A stretch of 10,858 nt of DNA from Scatacola_A faecigallinarum (GTDB taxonomy: Bacteria; Pseudomonadota; Alphaproteobacteria; RF32; CAG-239), in contig DVOM01000010.1 in NCBI GenBank assembly GCA_018713605.1, positions 1 to 10,858 on the forward strand, written 5' to 3'. The translations under genes were made by a program, and so were the position numbers. Below the pieces are notes generated by a model, which did no database searches, had not been told where the DNA came from, and saw nothing but the letters and a program-made list of their open reading frames with translations. The first letter of the stretch is position 1. Each line of letters starts with the position of its first letter. This document shows positions 1-6,360 of the stretch, in pieces.

Positions 1-2
1 CC

Positions 3-836
3 AGAAGCAAGGAGAGCGTTATCCGTCTGCTGACCAACAGTCAGGTCAGCCGTTCGGAAGCCGCTCTGAAGGCCGAAATGATGATTTACCGCGTCGGCCA
101 TATGGATGAGAGTGTTCGTACCGCATTTCCGAGCGCCTCCGATGCTCAGATTGCCCACGCCATTCTTTTACGCGCAGCTGATGTTCGTAAAGGTGATGCC
201 GATGAGCTGTTGAGGGCGCTGCTCGGTGACGGAAGCTGCTCCAAGCTGACGATGGAACAGCAGGTTTCCGAAATCCATAAGGGTTTAACCGGTTATAACT
301 ATGGTCAGCGCACCGATTTGCCGTATGGCCGCAATTTGGATCCGAATTATGTCGGTATTAACACCCGCTCGCGTTTTCTGCTTGATGACTGTGCCAGCGA
401 ACGTCTGGTAGATTATTACGATGTTAAGGAAGAACCCGTAGAAACGGTTGCTCCGGTTACGCGGGAAGGTACTAAGCCGGATGAACTGCCGGTTCAGGCT
501 GTGGCAGATAAGCCGAATGAAAATTCGCAGCCGCTTCCCGAACAGAAAGAAACGGAACAGCCCGAAACGCCGCAGCCGATTATAAAATCCCCTAAGGCAG
601 GTAAGCTGTTTGAGGGTAAAGATACGTTGGCCGGCGGCCGTGACCAGATTAACCGTTTGGCCGAACTCGGCGTTGCCCGTTATAATGACGGCAAGTTCCG
701 CTATGTTGACTACGATGAGCACTACAAAATGCTGAGACAACTCGGTTTTGAAGATGGCCGGGCTCAGGAGATTGTCAAGAACCGTATCGCAGTGGAACAA
801 AAGGAACTTGAAAATATGAACTCCAGAAGCAAATAA
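3..836 (+). CDS. Unrecognised protein, C-terminal 277 residues (5' end outside window)
   Basis: The reading frame is open from the first complete codon at base 3, so the gene begins upstream of the window; the ATGs at 78 and 81 are internal. I do not recognise the family. What is visible: residues 1-140 are mixed and probably folded, with helical stretches such as the one around residues 44-76; residues about 142-198 are a low-complexity linker rich in Pro, Glu, Gln and Lys, typical of a disordered connector; residues 200-277 form a second charged, probably helical segment ending in Arg-Ser-Lys. No signal peptide or membrane segment lies in the visible part. The order domain, Pro/Glu linker, small C-terminal domain is seen in many unrelated proteins and does not give a function. 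The gene converges with alr and shares its terminator. Being coding is well supported by length and composition; function is unknown. Confidence 0.75.
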   Translation, partial: RSKESVIRLLTNSQVSRSEAALKAEMMIYRVGHMDESVRTAFPSASDAQIAHAILLRAADVRKGDADELLRALLGDGSCSKLTMEQQVSEIHKGLTGYNYGQRTDLPYGRNLDPNYVGINTRSRFLLDDCASERLVDYYDVKEEPVETVAPVTREGTKPDELPVQAVADKPNENSQPLPEQKETEQPETPQPIIKSPKAGKLFEGKDTLAGGRDQINRLAELGVARYNDGKFRYVDYDEHYKMLRQLGFEDGRAQEIVKNRIAVEQKELENMNSRSK

Positions 837-845
837 GTAAAAAAA

Positions 846-872
846 ACCGGAGCTAAGGCTCCGGTTTTTTTT
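846..872. terminator. Bidirectional rho-independent terminator
   Basis: An 8-bp stem (846-853 with 858-865, arms ACCGGAGC and GCTCCGGT) closes on a four-base loop. It is flanked by an A run (841-846) on the left and a T run (865-872) on the right, so it works as an intrinsic terminator read from either strand. It lies between the stop of the first gene and the stop of the convergent alr gene, whose stop codon (871-873) overlaps the T run. Confidence 0.9.
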
Positions 873-1962
873 ACGCGCCGATATAAGTCCGTATATAACG
901 CGTATTTTTGCCGATACGGGATAAAATCTCATAGCTGATAGTGCCGGCATCGCGCCCCATGTCGTCCAGCGTATAATAGTCGGTAATAATGCCAGCCAGA
1001 TCACCGATCTGCAAGTTGTCAATTCCGGTAACGTCGCAGATGATGTTGTCCATCGACAGCCGCCCGAGAACGCGCGCTTCGTGGATTTTGCCGCAGATGT
1101 TGAAAAAAACTTTGCCGACATTGGACAGCGAACGCGGAATGCCGTCGCCGTATCCGATGGAAACAATTGCCAGCCGGCGGTTTTCGGTTGCCCGGTAAGT
1201 GGCCGAATAGCCGACGAAATCGCCTTTCGGCAGGTCGGCAATCTGCAGAACCGGCGCTTTGACCGTAACCACGCTTTTCATCTGGTTTTCGCGGTACGGC
1301 GCGGTGTTGATGCCGTACATTGCCGCTCCCAAGCGCACCAGGTCCCATTGATATTCGGCGCCGAGGAAAGTTCCGTCGGAAGCCGACAGAGAAGCCGGCA
1401 GTTTCGGAAAATATTTTTCTTTCAGGCGGCGGAAATTGTCCAACTGGTGCTGATTCATAAAATGCTCCTTGGCGTCGGCACAGGCCAGATGCGACAAAAT
1501 CATCGAAAATTCGTTTTTGTCGGCGTCGGAAAGTTTTTCCAAATCCGTTTCGCGGAACCCAAGACGGTTCAGTCCGGTTTCAACCTGAATGACAGGCTTA
1601 ATGCCCTCAATTCGGTTTTCCTTCCACCAGGCGAATATTTCCGGCGAACCGATGACCGGAATCAGCCGGCAGCGGCGGAAAGAATCGACGCTGTCTTCGC
1701 CGATGCCCTGCAAAACGTAAATCGCCGCTTCGGGAACCAGATTGCGGATTCTTTCGCCCTCAATTCCGTGTGCAACGAAAAAATGGCGGCAGCCGCCTTC
1801 TTCATAAAGTTTTTTTGCTACAATGTCTGCATGCAGCCCATAGGCGTCGTCTTTGACCACAGCCGCCGCCTGTGCGTGTCTGGACAATGCCTTGAGGCTT
1901 TTGTAGTTGTTAAGCAGATTATTCAGGTCTATTTCCAAAATTGGTCTTGTCAAAATATGCAT
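871..1962 (-). CDS. alr: Alanine racemase
   Basis: PLP enzyme interconverting L- and D-alanine, supplying D-Ala for peptidoglycan in the cytoplasm. The 363-residue length is normal for the family. Landmarks seen: the PLP-lysine segment AVVKDDAYG with Lys37; the motif RLGFR near 133-137; RLGAAMYGI at 210-218; the catalytic tyrosine in IGYGDGIPR (Tyr271); the metal/dimer segment RLSMDN at 301-306 (MDQ is more usual, so Asn replaces Gln); and the C-terminal TISYEILSRIG at 341-351. The ATG at 1962 puts the ILEIDL strand at residues 8-13, as expected for this family. No strong Shine-Dalgarno is visible upstream. The gene is divergent from the tatD-like gene with only 42 bases between the starts, and ends in the terminator shared with the first gene. 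Variation at the PLP lysine (KDDAYG where KANAYG is common) leaves the lysine itself intact. I see no reason to doubt activity. Confidence 0.96.
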   Translation of the reverse strand: MHILTRPILEIDLNNLLNNYKSLKALSRHAQAAAVVKDDAYGLHADIVAKKLYEEGGCRHFFVAHGIEGERIRNLVPEAAIYVLQGIGEDSVDSFRRCRLIPVIGSPEIFAWWKENRIEGIKPVIQVETGLNRLGFRETDLEKLSDADKNEFSMILSHLACADAKEHFMNQHQLDNFRRLKEKYFPKLPASLSASDGTFLGAEYQWDLVRLGAAMYGINTAPYRENQMKSVVTVKAPVLQIADLPKGDFVGYSATYRATENRRLAIVSIGYGDGIPRSLSNVGKVFFNICGKIHEARVLGRLSMDNIICDVTGIDNLQIGDLAGIITDYYTLDDMGRDAGTISYEILSRIGKNTRYIRTYIGA

Positions 1963-1976
1963 GGCTGTCTTATTAT
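1947..1976 (+). promoter_or_regulatory. Candidate sigma-70-type promoter of tatD-tcdA-hydF
   Basis: TTGTCA (1947-1952) and TATTAT (1971-1976) are each one base from the sigma-70 hexamers, with an 18-base spacer. Initiation would fall near 1983, about 20 bases before the tatD-like ATG. The -35 element lies inside the first codons of the divergent alr gene, so the two transcription units overlap at their 5' ends. Assigned from sequence match only. Confidence 0.4.
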
Positions 1977-2004
1977 CCTATATAAATTCAACGAAAGTCC
2001 TTAT

Positions 2005-2754
2005 ATGCAATTTATTGACACGCACATACATTTGCAAGATTTTAAGTCAAACTGTGCAACGGATATTGTCGGCGCTGCCCGGAAGGCCGGCGTCGCAGGC
2101 ATGGTCTGCGTGTCGTCTTATCCCGAAGACTGGGAGCGGGCTGCGGCTCTGGCGTTGTCTTTTCCCGGTTACATCGTTCCGGCTTTCGGGCTGCACCCCT
2201 GGTATTTGGAAAAAGCCGAAACCGGCTGGGAAACTTTGCTGAGCGAATATCTGCAACGGTTTCCGCAGGCGCTGCTCGGCGAATGCGGTTTTGACCGTTT
2301 GAAAAATTCCGCGTATGAGCCGCAGGCGGAAGTCTTTGCCCGTCAGATCGAGTTAGCCGTAAAATACGGTCGTCCGCTGATCGTGCATGCGGTACGCGCC
2401 GACGCCTGGCTGGAGGGATTTTGGGCAAAATTGCCACCGAAATTTGTCTTTCATTCCTTTTCCGGCTCGCGCGAACAGCTTAATAAAATTATGATCCACG
2501 GCGGTTATGCCGGATTTGGTTATTCGGTTCTGCGCAGCCGGCATCGGGAAAATGTGCTTAAGTCCGTTCCGGCGGAACGCATGCTGCTGGAAACCGACGG
2601 ACCGTATCAGGGACCGCTCCCGAACGAGGAGGTAGCCTCTTCGGCGCTGCCGGAACTGGCAAGGCGGATTGCCGCCGTTCGCGGCTGTGCCCCGGAAACG
2701 CTGGCCGGACAAGTGTATCGCAACGCATTGGAGTTTATGGGCATTGGAAAATAG
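2005..2754 (+). CDS. TatD-family metal-dependent hydrolase
   Basis: Cytoplasmic TIM-barrel metallohydrolase of the TatD family, whose members are metal-dependent nucleases/phosphoesterases. The expected metal ligands are all present in the 249-residue product: HIH at residues 7-9, Glu93 in GECGFD, His128 in LIVHAV, His150 in FHSFSG and Asp198 in ETDGPY. GEIGLD and HCFSG are the commoner forms, so Cys95 and Ser151 are small departures. The open frame continues far upstream to 1081, but that part is antisense to alr; the ATG at 2005 is the natural start because the first barrel strand and the HxH motif follow at once. A weak GAAAG (1993-1997) precedes it. The next gene starts inside its last codons, so the two are translationally coupled. 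The exact substrate is unknown, and the sequence does not decide between TatD, YcfH and YjjV subtypes. Confidence 0.9.
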   Translation: MQFIDTHIHLQDFKSNCATDIVGAARKAGVAGMVCVSSYPEDWERAAALALSFPGYIVPAFGLHPWYLEKAETGWETLLSEYLQRFPQALLGECGFDRLKNSAYEPQAEVFARQIELAVKYGRPLIVHAVRADAWLEGFWAKLPPKFVFHSFSGSREQLNKIMIHGGYAGFGYSVLRSRHRENVLKSVPAERMLLETDGPYQGPLPNEEVASSALPELARRIAAVRGCAPETLAGQVYRNALEFMGIGK

Positions 2755-3520
2755 AAGATTTTTGCGAACCGAAGCTCTGCTGGGGCACGAAGGCATGGAA
2801 CGCCTGCGCGGCGCCCGTGTGATGGTCGTGGGTCTCGGCGCCGTCGGCGGCTATGCTTTGGAAGCCTTGGTCCGCGCCGGGGTCGGACATTTGACGCTGG
2901 TTGATTTCGACGTCTTTGACGAAAGCAACATCAATCGCCAGATCCTGGCGCTGAGTTCCACTGTCGGCCGCAGAAAAACCGAAGTGGCGCGTGAGCGGGT
3001 TCTGGATATAAACCCTGACTGTGACGTGAAAATCATCGAAACTTTTGTCAATGCCGACACCCTGCCGCAGCTTTTGGCCGAACCTGTCGATTATGTCGTC
3101 GACGCGATTGACGCGTTGAACCCGAAATGCTGTCTGATGGAAACGCTGTATCGCAACGGCATCCCTTTTATTTCTTCTATGGGGGCGGCGCTCAAAACCG
3201 ATGTTTCCCGCATCGGGCTGCGCCGGCTCAGCCGTACCGAAAACTGCAGTCTGGCAAGGTTTGTGCGTAAGCGTCTCAAACGCCGCGGCGTCGATATCGG
3301 CAAAATTGTCTGCGTTTCTTCCGACGAACAGGTGAAACTGCCCGCAACCGCGCTTTTTGACGATAATGAAAATGATGCCAATCCGGTTGTCAGCGGTGGC
3401 AGAAACGGCCGCAAACGGCTGACGATGGGATCCCTGCCGACCGTTACCGCCGTCTTCGGTCTGACGATTGCCGGCGAAATTATCAAAAACATCAGCCGCC
3501 GGGCTGATTCTGAAAGGTAA
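2744..3520 (+). CDS. tcdA: tRNA threonylcarbamoyladenosine dehydratase (TcdA/CsdL, E1-like ThiF superfamily)
   Basis: E1-like ATP-dependent enzyme; TcdA (YgdL/CsdL) cyclises t6A at tRNA position 37 to ct6A. Numbering from a TTG start at 2744, the 258-residue product begins with the family-typical RFLRTEALLG (residues 5-14). It then shows the nucleotide-binding glycine motif VVGLGAVGG (28-36), the acidic end of the next strand in LVDFD (52-56), NINRQ (62-66) with the adenylation arginine, and VVDAIDALNPK (118-128). The C-terminal GSLPTVTAVFGLTIA (229-243) is also typical. No ATG fits: the in-frame ATG at 2669 lies deep inside tatD and would add 25 unrelated residues. TTG 2744 overlaps the tatD stop (2752-2754), and GGAG at 2730-2733 lies ten bases upstream. 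MoeB/ThiF cofactor enzymes are less likely because no zinc-binding CxxC pairs are seen. E. coli TcdA works with the CsdA/CsdE sulfur pair; neither is in this window. Confidence 0.88.
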   Translation: MENRRFLRTEALLGHEGMERLRGARVMVVGLGAVGGYALEALVRAGVGHLTLVDFDVFDESNINRQILALSSTVGRRKTEVARERVLDINPDCDVKIIETFVNADTLPQLLAEPVDYVVDAIDALNPKCCLMETLYRNGIPFISSMGAALKTDVSRIGLRRLSRTENCSLARFVRKRLKRRGVDIGKIVCVSSDEQVKLPATALFDDNENDANPVVSGGRNGRKRLTMGSLPTVTAVFGLTIAGEIIKNISRRADSER

Positions 3521-3526
3521 AATAAT

Positions 3527-4735
3527 ATGCTGCAAACACCAAAATCCCTGAGGCTTCACATTGCTTTGCTCGGTCGCGTCAATGCCGGAAAGTCAAGCTT
3601 TTTAAACCTGATTGCCGGTCAGGAGGTATCCATTGCTTCCGATGTTGCGGGTACGACCACCGATGTTGTCGAAAAAGCGCAGGAGCTTCTGCCGCTTGGT
3701 CCCGTCGTCTGGTTGGATACGGCCGGTTTCGGCGATGAAACCGTTTTGGCTGCGGAACGTCTGGCCAAAACCCGTCGGGTTCTGGACCGTGCCGACGTAG
3801 CGGTTCTGGTCTGTGAAGGCTGCAAAATCGGCACTGAGGAGAAGGAAATTGTCCGCGAGGCCGAAGCGCGCAAACTGCCGCTGATTAAAGTTTATAACAA
3901 ATGCGATTTGTATGGCTGTCCCGAAGACGGCATCAAAGTCGTTTCGACCGACCGCGGCAGCCGCGACCGGGTGCTGAACGAGTTGAAAGCCGCTCTGATA
4001 AAGGCAGTTCCCGAAGATTTCATCAATGCGCCGGTTCTGCTGGGCGATTTGGCGCCGGCTCATTCGACGGTGGTCATGATAATTCCGATAGACTTTGAGG
4101 CGCCGAAAGGCCGGCTGATTATGCCGCAGGTGCAGGCTATCCGCGATGCGCTGGATCATAGTCTGACCGTGCTGGTCGTCAAGGAAGGCGACTATGCAGC
4201 CGCCCTGAATAATCTGAAAACGCCGCCGGCTTTGGTCGTCTGCGATTCTCAAGTCGTAGACAGGATGGTTGCCGAAACCCCGGCAAATATCAAATGTACG
4301 ACCTTTTCGACGCTTTTTGCCCGTCTCAAGGGCGATATCGTTAAGCTGGTCGAGGGCGCCGGAACCATCTCAAAACTTAAAGACGGTGACAAAGTTCTGA
4401 TTGCGGAGTCCTGCACGCACCATGCGGTGGAAGACGATATCGGCCGGGTAAAAATTCCGCGCTGGCTGCGGGAAAAGACGAAAGCCGATTTGCTGATAGA
4501 CCATGTTTCCGGCTGCGATTTCCCGGCCAATTTGTCCGAATATAGTCTGGTTGTCCAGTGCGGCGGCTGCATGAACAACCGGCGCGAGATATTGTCCCGT
4601 ATCAACAAATGCGAAAGTGCCGGCGTGCCGATAACCAATTACGGTATTTGCATTTCCGAACTCAAGGGCGTGCTTGAACGCGTTTTGGAGCCGCTGCCCG
4701 AGGCTTTGGCCGCATATCGGCGCATGAAGGCCTGA
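3527..4735 (+). CDS. hydF: [FeFe]-hydrogenase H-cluster maturation GTPase HydF
   Basis: HydF is the GTPase and [4Fe-4S] scaffold on which the 2Fe subcluster of [FeFe] hydrogenase is assembled, with the radical-SAM enzymes HydE and HydG, before transfer to the hydrogenase. The 402-residue product has the three-part HydF plan. The N-terminal GTPase has a P-loop GRVNAGKS (16-23), the GTTTD switch (42-46), DTAG (64-67) and NKCD (124-127). A middle dimerisation region spans roughly 170-280. The C-terminal cluster domain has CTH (296-298) and CGGC (345-348), spaced 45 residues plus one as in the family motif CxH-x(44-53)-HCxxC. The His before CGGC is replaced by Gln344 (codon CAG at 4556). The three cysteines expected to ligate the cluster are kept. 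The start at 3527 has GAAAGG at 3512-3517, nine bases upstream, and follows tcdA by six bases. hydE, hydG and hydrogenase genes are not in the window. Confident on family; the Gln change does not by itself imply loss of function. Confidence 0.93.
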   Translation: MLQTPKSLRLHIALLGRVNAGKSSFLNLIAGQEVSIASDVAGTTTDVVEKAQELLPLGPVVWLDTAGFGDETVLAAERLAKTRRVLDRADVAVLVCEGCKIGTEEKEIVREAEARKLPLIKVYNKCDLYGCPEDGIKVVSTDRGSRDRVLNELKAALIKAVPEDFINAPVLLGDLAPAHSTVVMIIPIDFEAPKGRLIMPQVQAIRDALDHSLTVLVVKEGDYAAALNNLKTPPALVVCDSQVVDRMVAETPANIKCTTFSTLFARLKGDIVKLVEGAGTISKLKDGDKVLIAESCTHHAVEDDIGRVKIPRWLREKTKADLLIDHVSGCDFPANLSEYSLVVQCGGCMNNRREILSRINKCESAGVPITNYGICISELKGVLERVLEPLPEALAAYRRMKA

Positions 4736-4744
4736 TATTGAAAG

Positions 4745-4770
4745 TCACTGCTTCGGCAGTGATTTTTTTT
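4745..4770 (+). terminator. Rho-independent terminator after hydF
   Basis: Perfect 7-bp stem TCACTGC/GCAGTGA (4745-4751 with 4756-4762) on a stable TTCG tetraloop, followed by eight T (4763-4770). It starts ten bases after the hydF stop and closes the tatD-tcdA-hydF unit. Confidence 0.92.
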
Positions 4771-4815
4771 GCTGGAATTTTTTAACCGGCCATGCTATTT
4801 GGGCGCCGATTGATG

Positions 4816-4821
4816 TATAAT
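4816..4821 (+). promoter_or_regulatory. Candidate -10 element for the gene at 4874
   Basis: A perfect TATAAT at 4816-4821 lies in the gap after the hydF terminator and would start a transcript near 4828, leaving a leader of about 45 bases. No convincing -35 hexamer is seen 16-18 bases upstream, so an activator may be needed or the match may be chance. Confidence 0.35.
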
Positions 4822-4849
4822 TGTGCGGTTGAGAGACAAATATTAAATG

Positions 4850-4871
4850 TTTAACTGACAAAATTTAACTG
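4850..4871 (+). repeat. Direct repeat TTTAACTG in front of the gene at 4874
   Basis: The octamer TTTAACTG occurs at 4850-4857 and again at 4864-4871, fourteen bases from start to start, immediately upstream of the ATG at 4874. It takes the place where a Shine-Dalgarno would be expected, and none is visible. Tandem sites at this spacing could bind a regulator on the DNA or RNA, but AT-rich sequence yields such repeats by chance too. Confidence 0.3.
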
Positions 4872-4873
4872 TT

Positions 4874-5311
4874 ATGGACGCAAATGTTAAAATTGAGCCT
4901 TTTTGGCGCGTTGTAAGATTTAAACAACAGTATTGGATCCAGCTTTTTGCCGAAAACGGAGCTTACCGAACCCTGACCAAAACCACCAGAAAACCGGTCA
5001 GGATAGGCGATTACCTGCTGGTGCAGGCTTCAGCGGGGAAATGTATGACCGTTGTTTATCTGGATGAAAAGCAGGACGAGGCGGTGCCCTTGTTTATTGC
5101 CGAGCAGGTTGATGTCTGCGGCAGTTTTATCCGTATTGTCCGCAACGGCAGGGTGTTTTTCTGGGAACCCTCCATGCGCGGCTGGAGCCACCGGACGCCG
5201 GAACGTTGTATGCTTGACTGCGGAGCCGGAATGCAGACTTATGTTTGCTGCGAAGGAAGCGAAAAGGCTTTGCAGATATTTGCCGAAGCCCAAAAGTTGG
5301 GCGGATTTTAG
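4874..5311 (+). CDS. Hypothetical protein, 145 residues
   Basis: Not recognised. A compact soluble protein with no signal peptide and no membrane segment. It alternates short hydrophobic strands with polar turns (for example WRVVRF at 11-16, DYLLVQAS at 47-54 and FIRIVRNGRVFFWEP around 85-99), suggesting a mostly beta fold; the last 20 residues look helical. Six cysteines (Cys57, 82, 112, 116 and the adjacent pair 125-126) fall in its length; three or four of them lie close together in residues 112-126, but no classical CxxC zinc knuckle is present. The gene is a single transcription unit: a terminator precedes it and another follows within 15 bases. The ATG at 4874 is chosen because it is the first start and the translation is continuous; no Shine-Dalgarno is visible. 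Likely real from length, isolation between terminators and the -10 element. Confidence 0.65.
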   Translation: MDANVKIEPFWRVVRFKQQYWIQLFAENGAYRTLTKTTRKPVRIGDYLLVQASAGKCMTVVYLDEKQDEAVPLFIAEQVDVCGSFIRIVRNGRVFFWEPSMRGWSHRTPERCMLDCGAGMQTYVCCEGSEKALQIFAEAQKLGGF

Positions 5312-5324
5312 CCCGTGCGGGTCG

Positions 5325-5359
5325 AGCTGTTTTGCCTCTGAAGGCAAAACAGCTTTTTT
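5325..5359 (+). terminator. Rho-independent terminator after the 145-residue protein gene
   Basis: A 12-bp perfect stem (5325-5336, AGCTGTTTTGCC, with 5343-5354) on a six-base loop is followed by Ts through 5359. A diverged copy of its right arm (GGTAAAACAGCTT, 5407-5419) recurs about 50 bases further on and leads into the next promoter. Confidence 0.9.
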
Positions 5360-5417
5360 GTAAAAATTTACCGAAAATAAAACATTTTGCCGTAAACTGA
5401 AAATAAGGTAAAACAGC

Positions 5418-5446
5418 TTGCTATTGCCGCGTTTTCGGATTAAAAT
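5418..5446 (+). promoter_or_regulatory. Candidate sigma-70-type promoter of the HAD operon
   Basis: TTGCTA (5418-5423), a 17-base spacer and TAAAAT (5441-5446) match sigma-70 hexamers at four and five of six positions. Initiation near 5453 gives a short leader before the HAD-like gene. It lies between a terminator and a gene, as a promoter should. Confidence 0.5.
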
Positions 5447-5472
5447 TCGACAAAATCGGCAAAGCTGAACTT

Positions 5473-5493
5473 ATGTGGATTTTCAAAAAATGA
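5473..5493 (+). other. Six-codon leader frame MWIFKK overlapping a HAD start
   Basis: ATG at 5473 opens a frame of six codons (MWIFKK) whose TGA stop (5491-5493) overlaps the in-frame ATG at 5490 of the HAD-like gene in the arrangement ATGA. That overlap is the usual geometry of translational coupling. No good Shine-Dalgarno precedes the leader, so its translation is uncertain. Confidence 0.3.
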
Positions 5494-6359
5494 TTAAAAT
5501 GATAAAACCTGTTGTCAATATCTCAAAGGTCATTGAGCCGTTTGATACGGTTATTGTCGGTCTTTATGGTGTCTTGTACGACGGCAGAAGCTTTAAAACC
5601 GAGGCTGTCGAGGCGCTCAAGGCCATGAAGCGCAGCGGCCGGAAAATTGTCCTGGTCAGCAATGCTTCTTTGCGTGTGCAGCAGGTTATCCGGCTCCTAA
5701 ACGACAACAAGGTGCCGGTCATGGTTTTTGATGCCGTCGTTACCGCCGGCGAAATTCTGCACTACAAACTCAAAGTCAAGGATGAAACATTTAAAGGGCT
5801 GGGACTGACTTATTTCAACATCGGCGGCTCGGAAGGCCTTGGCGTTTTTGCCGGGCTTGATTATCTGCCGGTTGAAGAACTCGGCCGGGCCGATTTTATG
5901 TATATGGGTTCCTGTCGTTCGGCGGCGGATTTGGTCGATTCGTACCTTCCGGTTCTTGAACATGCCGCCAGTCTGAACATGCCTTTGGTCTGCGCCGGCA
6001 ACGACACTTCCAGCTACATCGGCGGCGAAATCAGCCTGGCACCCGGTGCCGTTGCCGAACAGTATGCCGTTTTGGGCGGCAGAATCATTACGCTCGGCAA
6101 GCCCGATGTCAAAATCATTGACTATGCGCTGGACGGCATCGATGTCAGAGACCGTTCCAGGGTGCTGCTGATTGGCGACAATCTGGCCACCGACATCAAG
6201 GGAGCTAATCTGGCAGGTCTCTCCGCCGCTCTGGTAACCAAGGCTGTGCATGTCAACTTCCTTGGCGAGGGGTATATTCCCGATGTTGCCAAAACGCGCG
6301 AACTGGCGACCAATTTTGACGCTTATCCCGATTTTATCATTTCCAATCTGCGGTGGTAA
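5475..6359 (+). CDS. HAD-superfamily class IIA (NagD-like) protein lacking the nucleophilic Asp
   Basis: The 294-residue product follows the plan of HAD class IIA hydrolases of the type widespread in alphaproteobacteria (TIGR01459-like). Motif II is VLVSNAS (59-65), motif III is LGKPD with Lys209, motif IV is IGDNLATD (233-240) with Asp235 and Asp240, and the class IIA cap lies between. In motif I the sequence reads VIVGLYGVLYDG (26-37). Aligned on GVLxDG, the position normally held by the phosphoaspartate nucleophile is Gly29 (codon GGT at 5559, one base from GAT). As written the protein should not form the aspartyl-phosphate intermediate, so it may be a binding or regulatory pseudoenzyme. 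Start is uncertain: GTG 5475 (used here), ATG 5490 or ATG 5499 all fit and none has a good Shine-Dalgarno. It leads an operon with two unrecognised genes; the next begins one base after its stop. Confidence 0.82.
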   Translation: MDFQKMIKMIKPVVNISKVIEPFDTVIVGLYGVLYDGRSFKTEAVEALKAMKRSGRKIVLVSNASLRVQQVIRLLNDNKVPVMVFDAVVTAGEILHYKLKVKDETFKGLGLTYFNIGGSEGLGVFAGLDYLPVEELGRADFMYMGSCRSAADLVDSYLPVLEHAASLNMPLVCAGNDTSSYIGGEISLAPGAVAEQYAVLGGRIITLGKPDVKIIDYALDGIDVRDRSRVLLIGDNLATDIKGANLAGLSAALVTKAVHVNFLGEGYIPDVAKTRELATNFDAYPDFIISNLRW

Positions 6360-6360
6360 T

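Noticed and set aside
1..832. Ten-base identity CCAGAAGCAA at 1-10 and 823-832, both reading Arg-Ser-Lys in the same gene
   Set aside because: Short, 820 bases apart and without flanking similarity; could be a domain repeat edge but chance or codon bias explains it.
1081..2004. N-terminal extension of the tatD-like frame by 308 codons
   Set aside because: It is antisense to the whole 5' two-thirds of alr, which has full family motifs; the TatD family begins at the HxH strand right after ATG 2005.
2735..3559. 274-codon open frame on the minus strand
   Set aside because: Antisense to tcdA, whose ThiF-family motifs are clear; translation is low-complexity and shows no family features.
5343..5419. 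Near-repeat GGCAAAACAGCTT / GGTAAAACAGCTT as a mobile or regulatory element
   Set aside because: Only thirteen bases with one mismatch; the first copy is the terminator arm, and no further copies are seen in the window.
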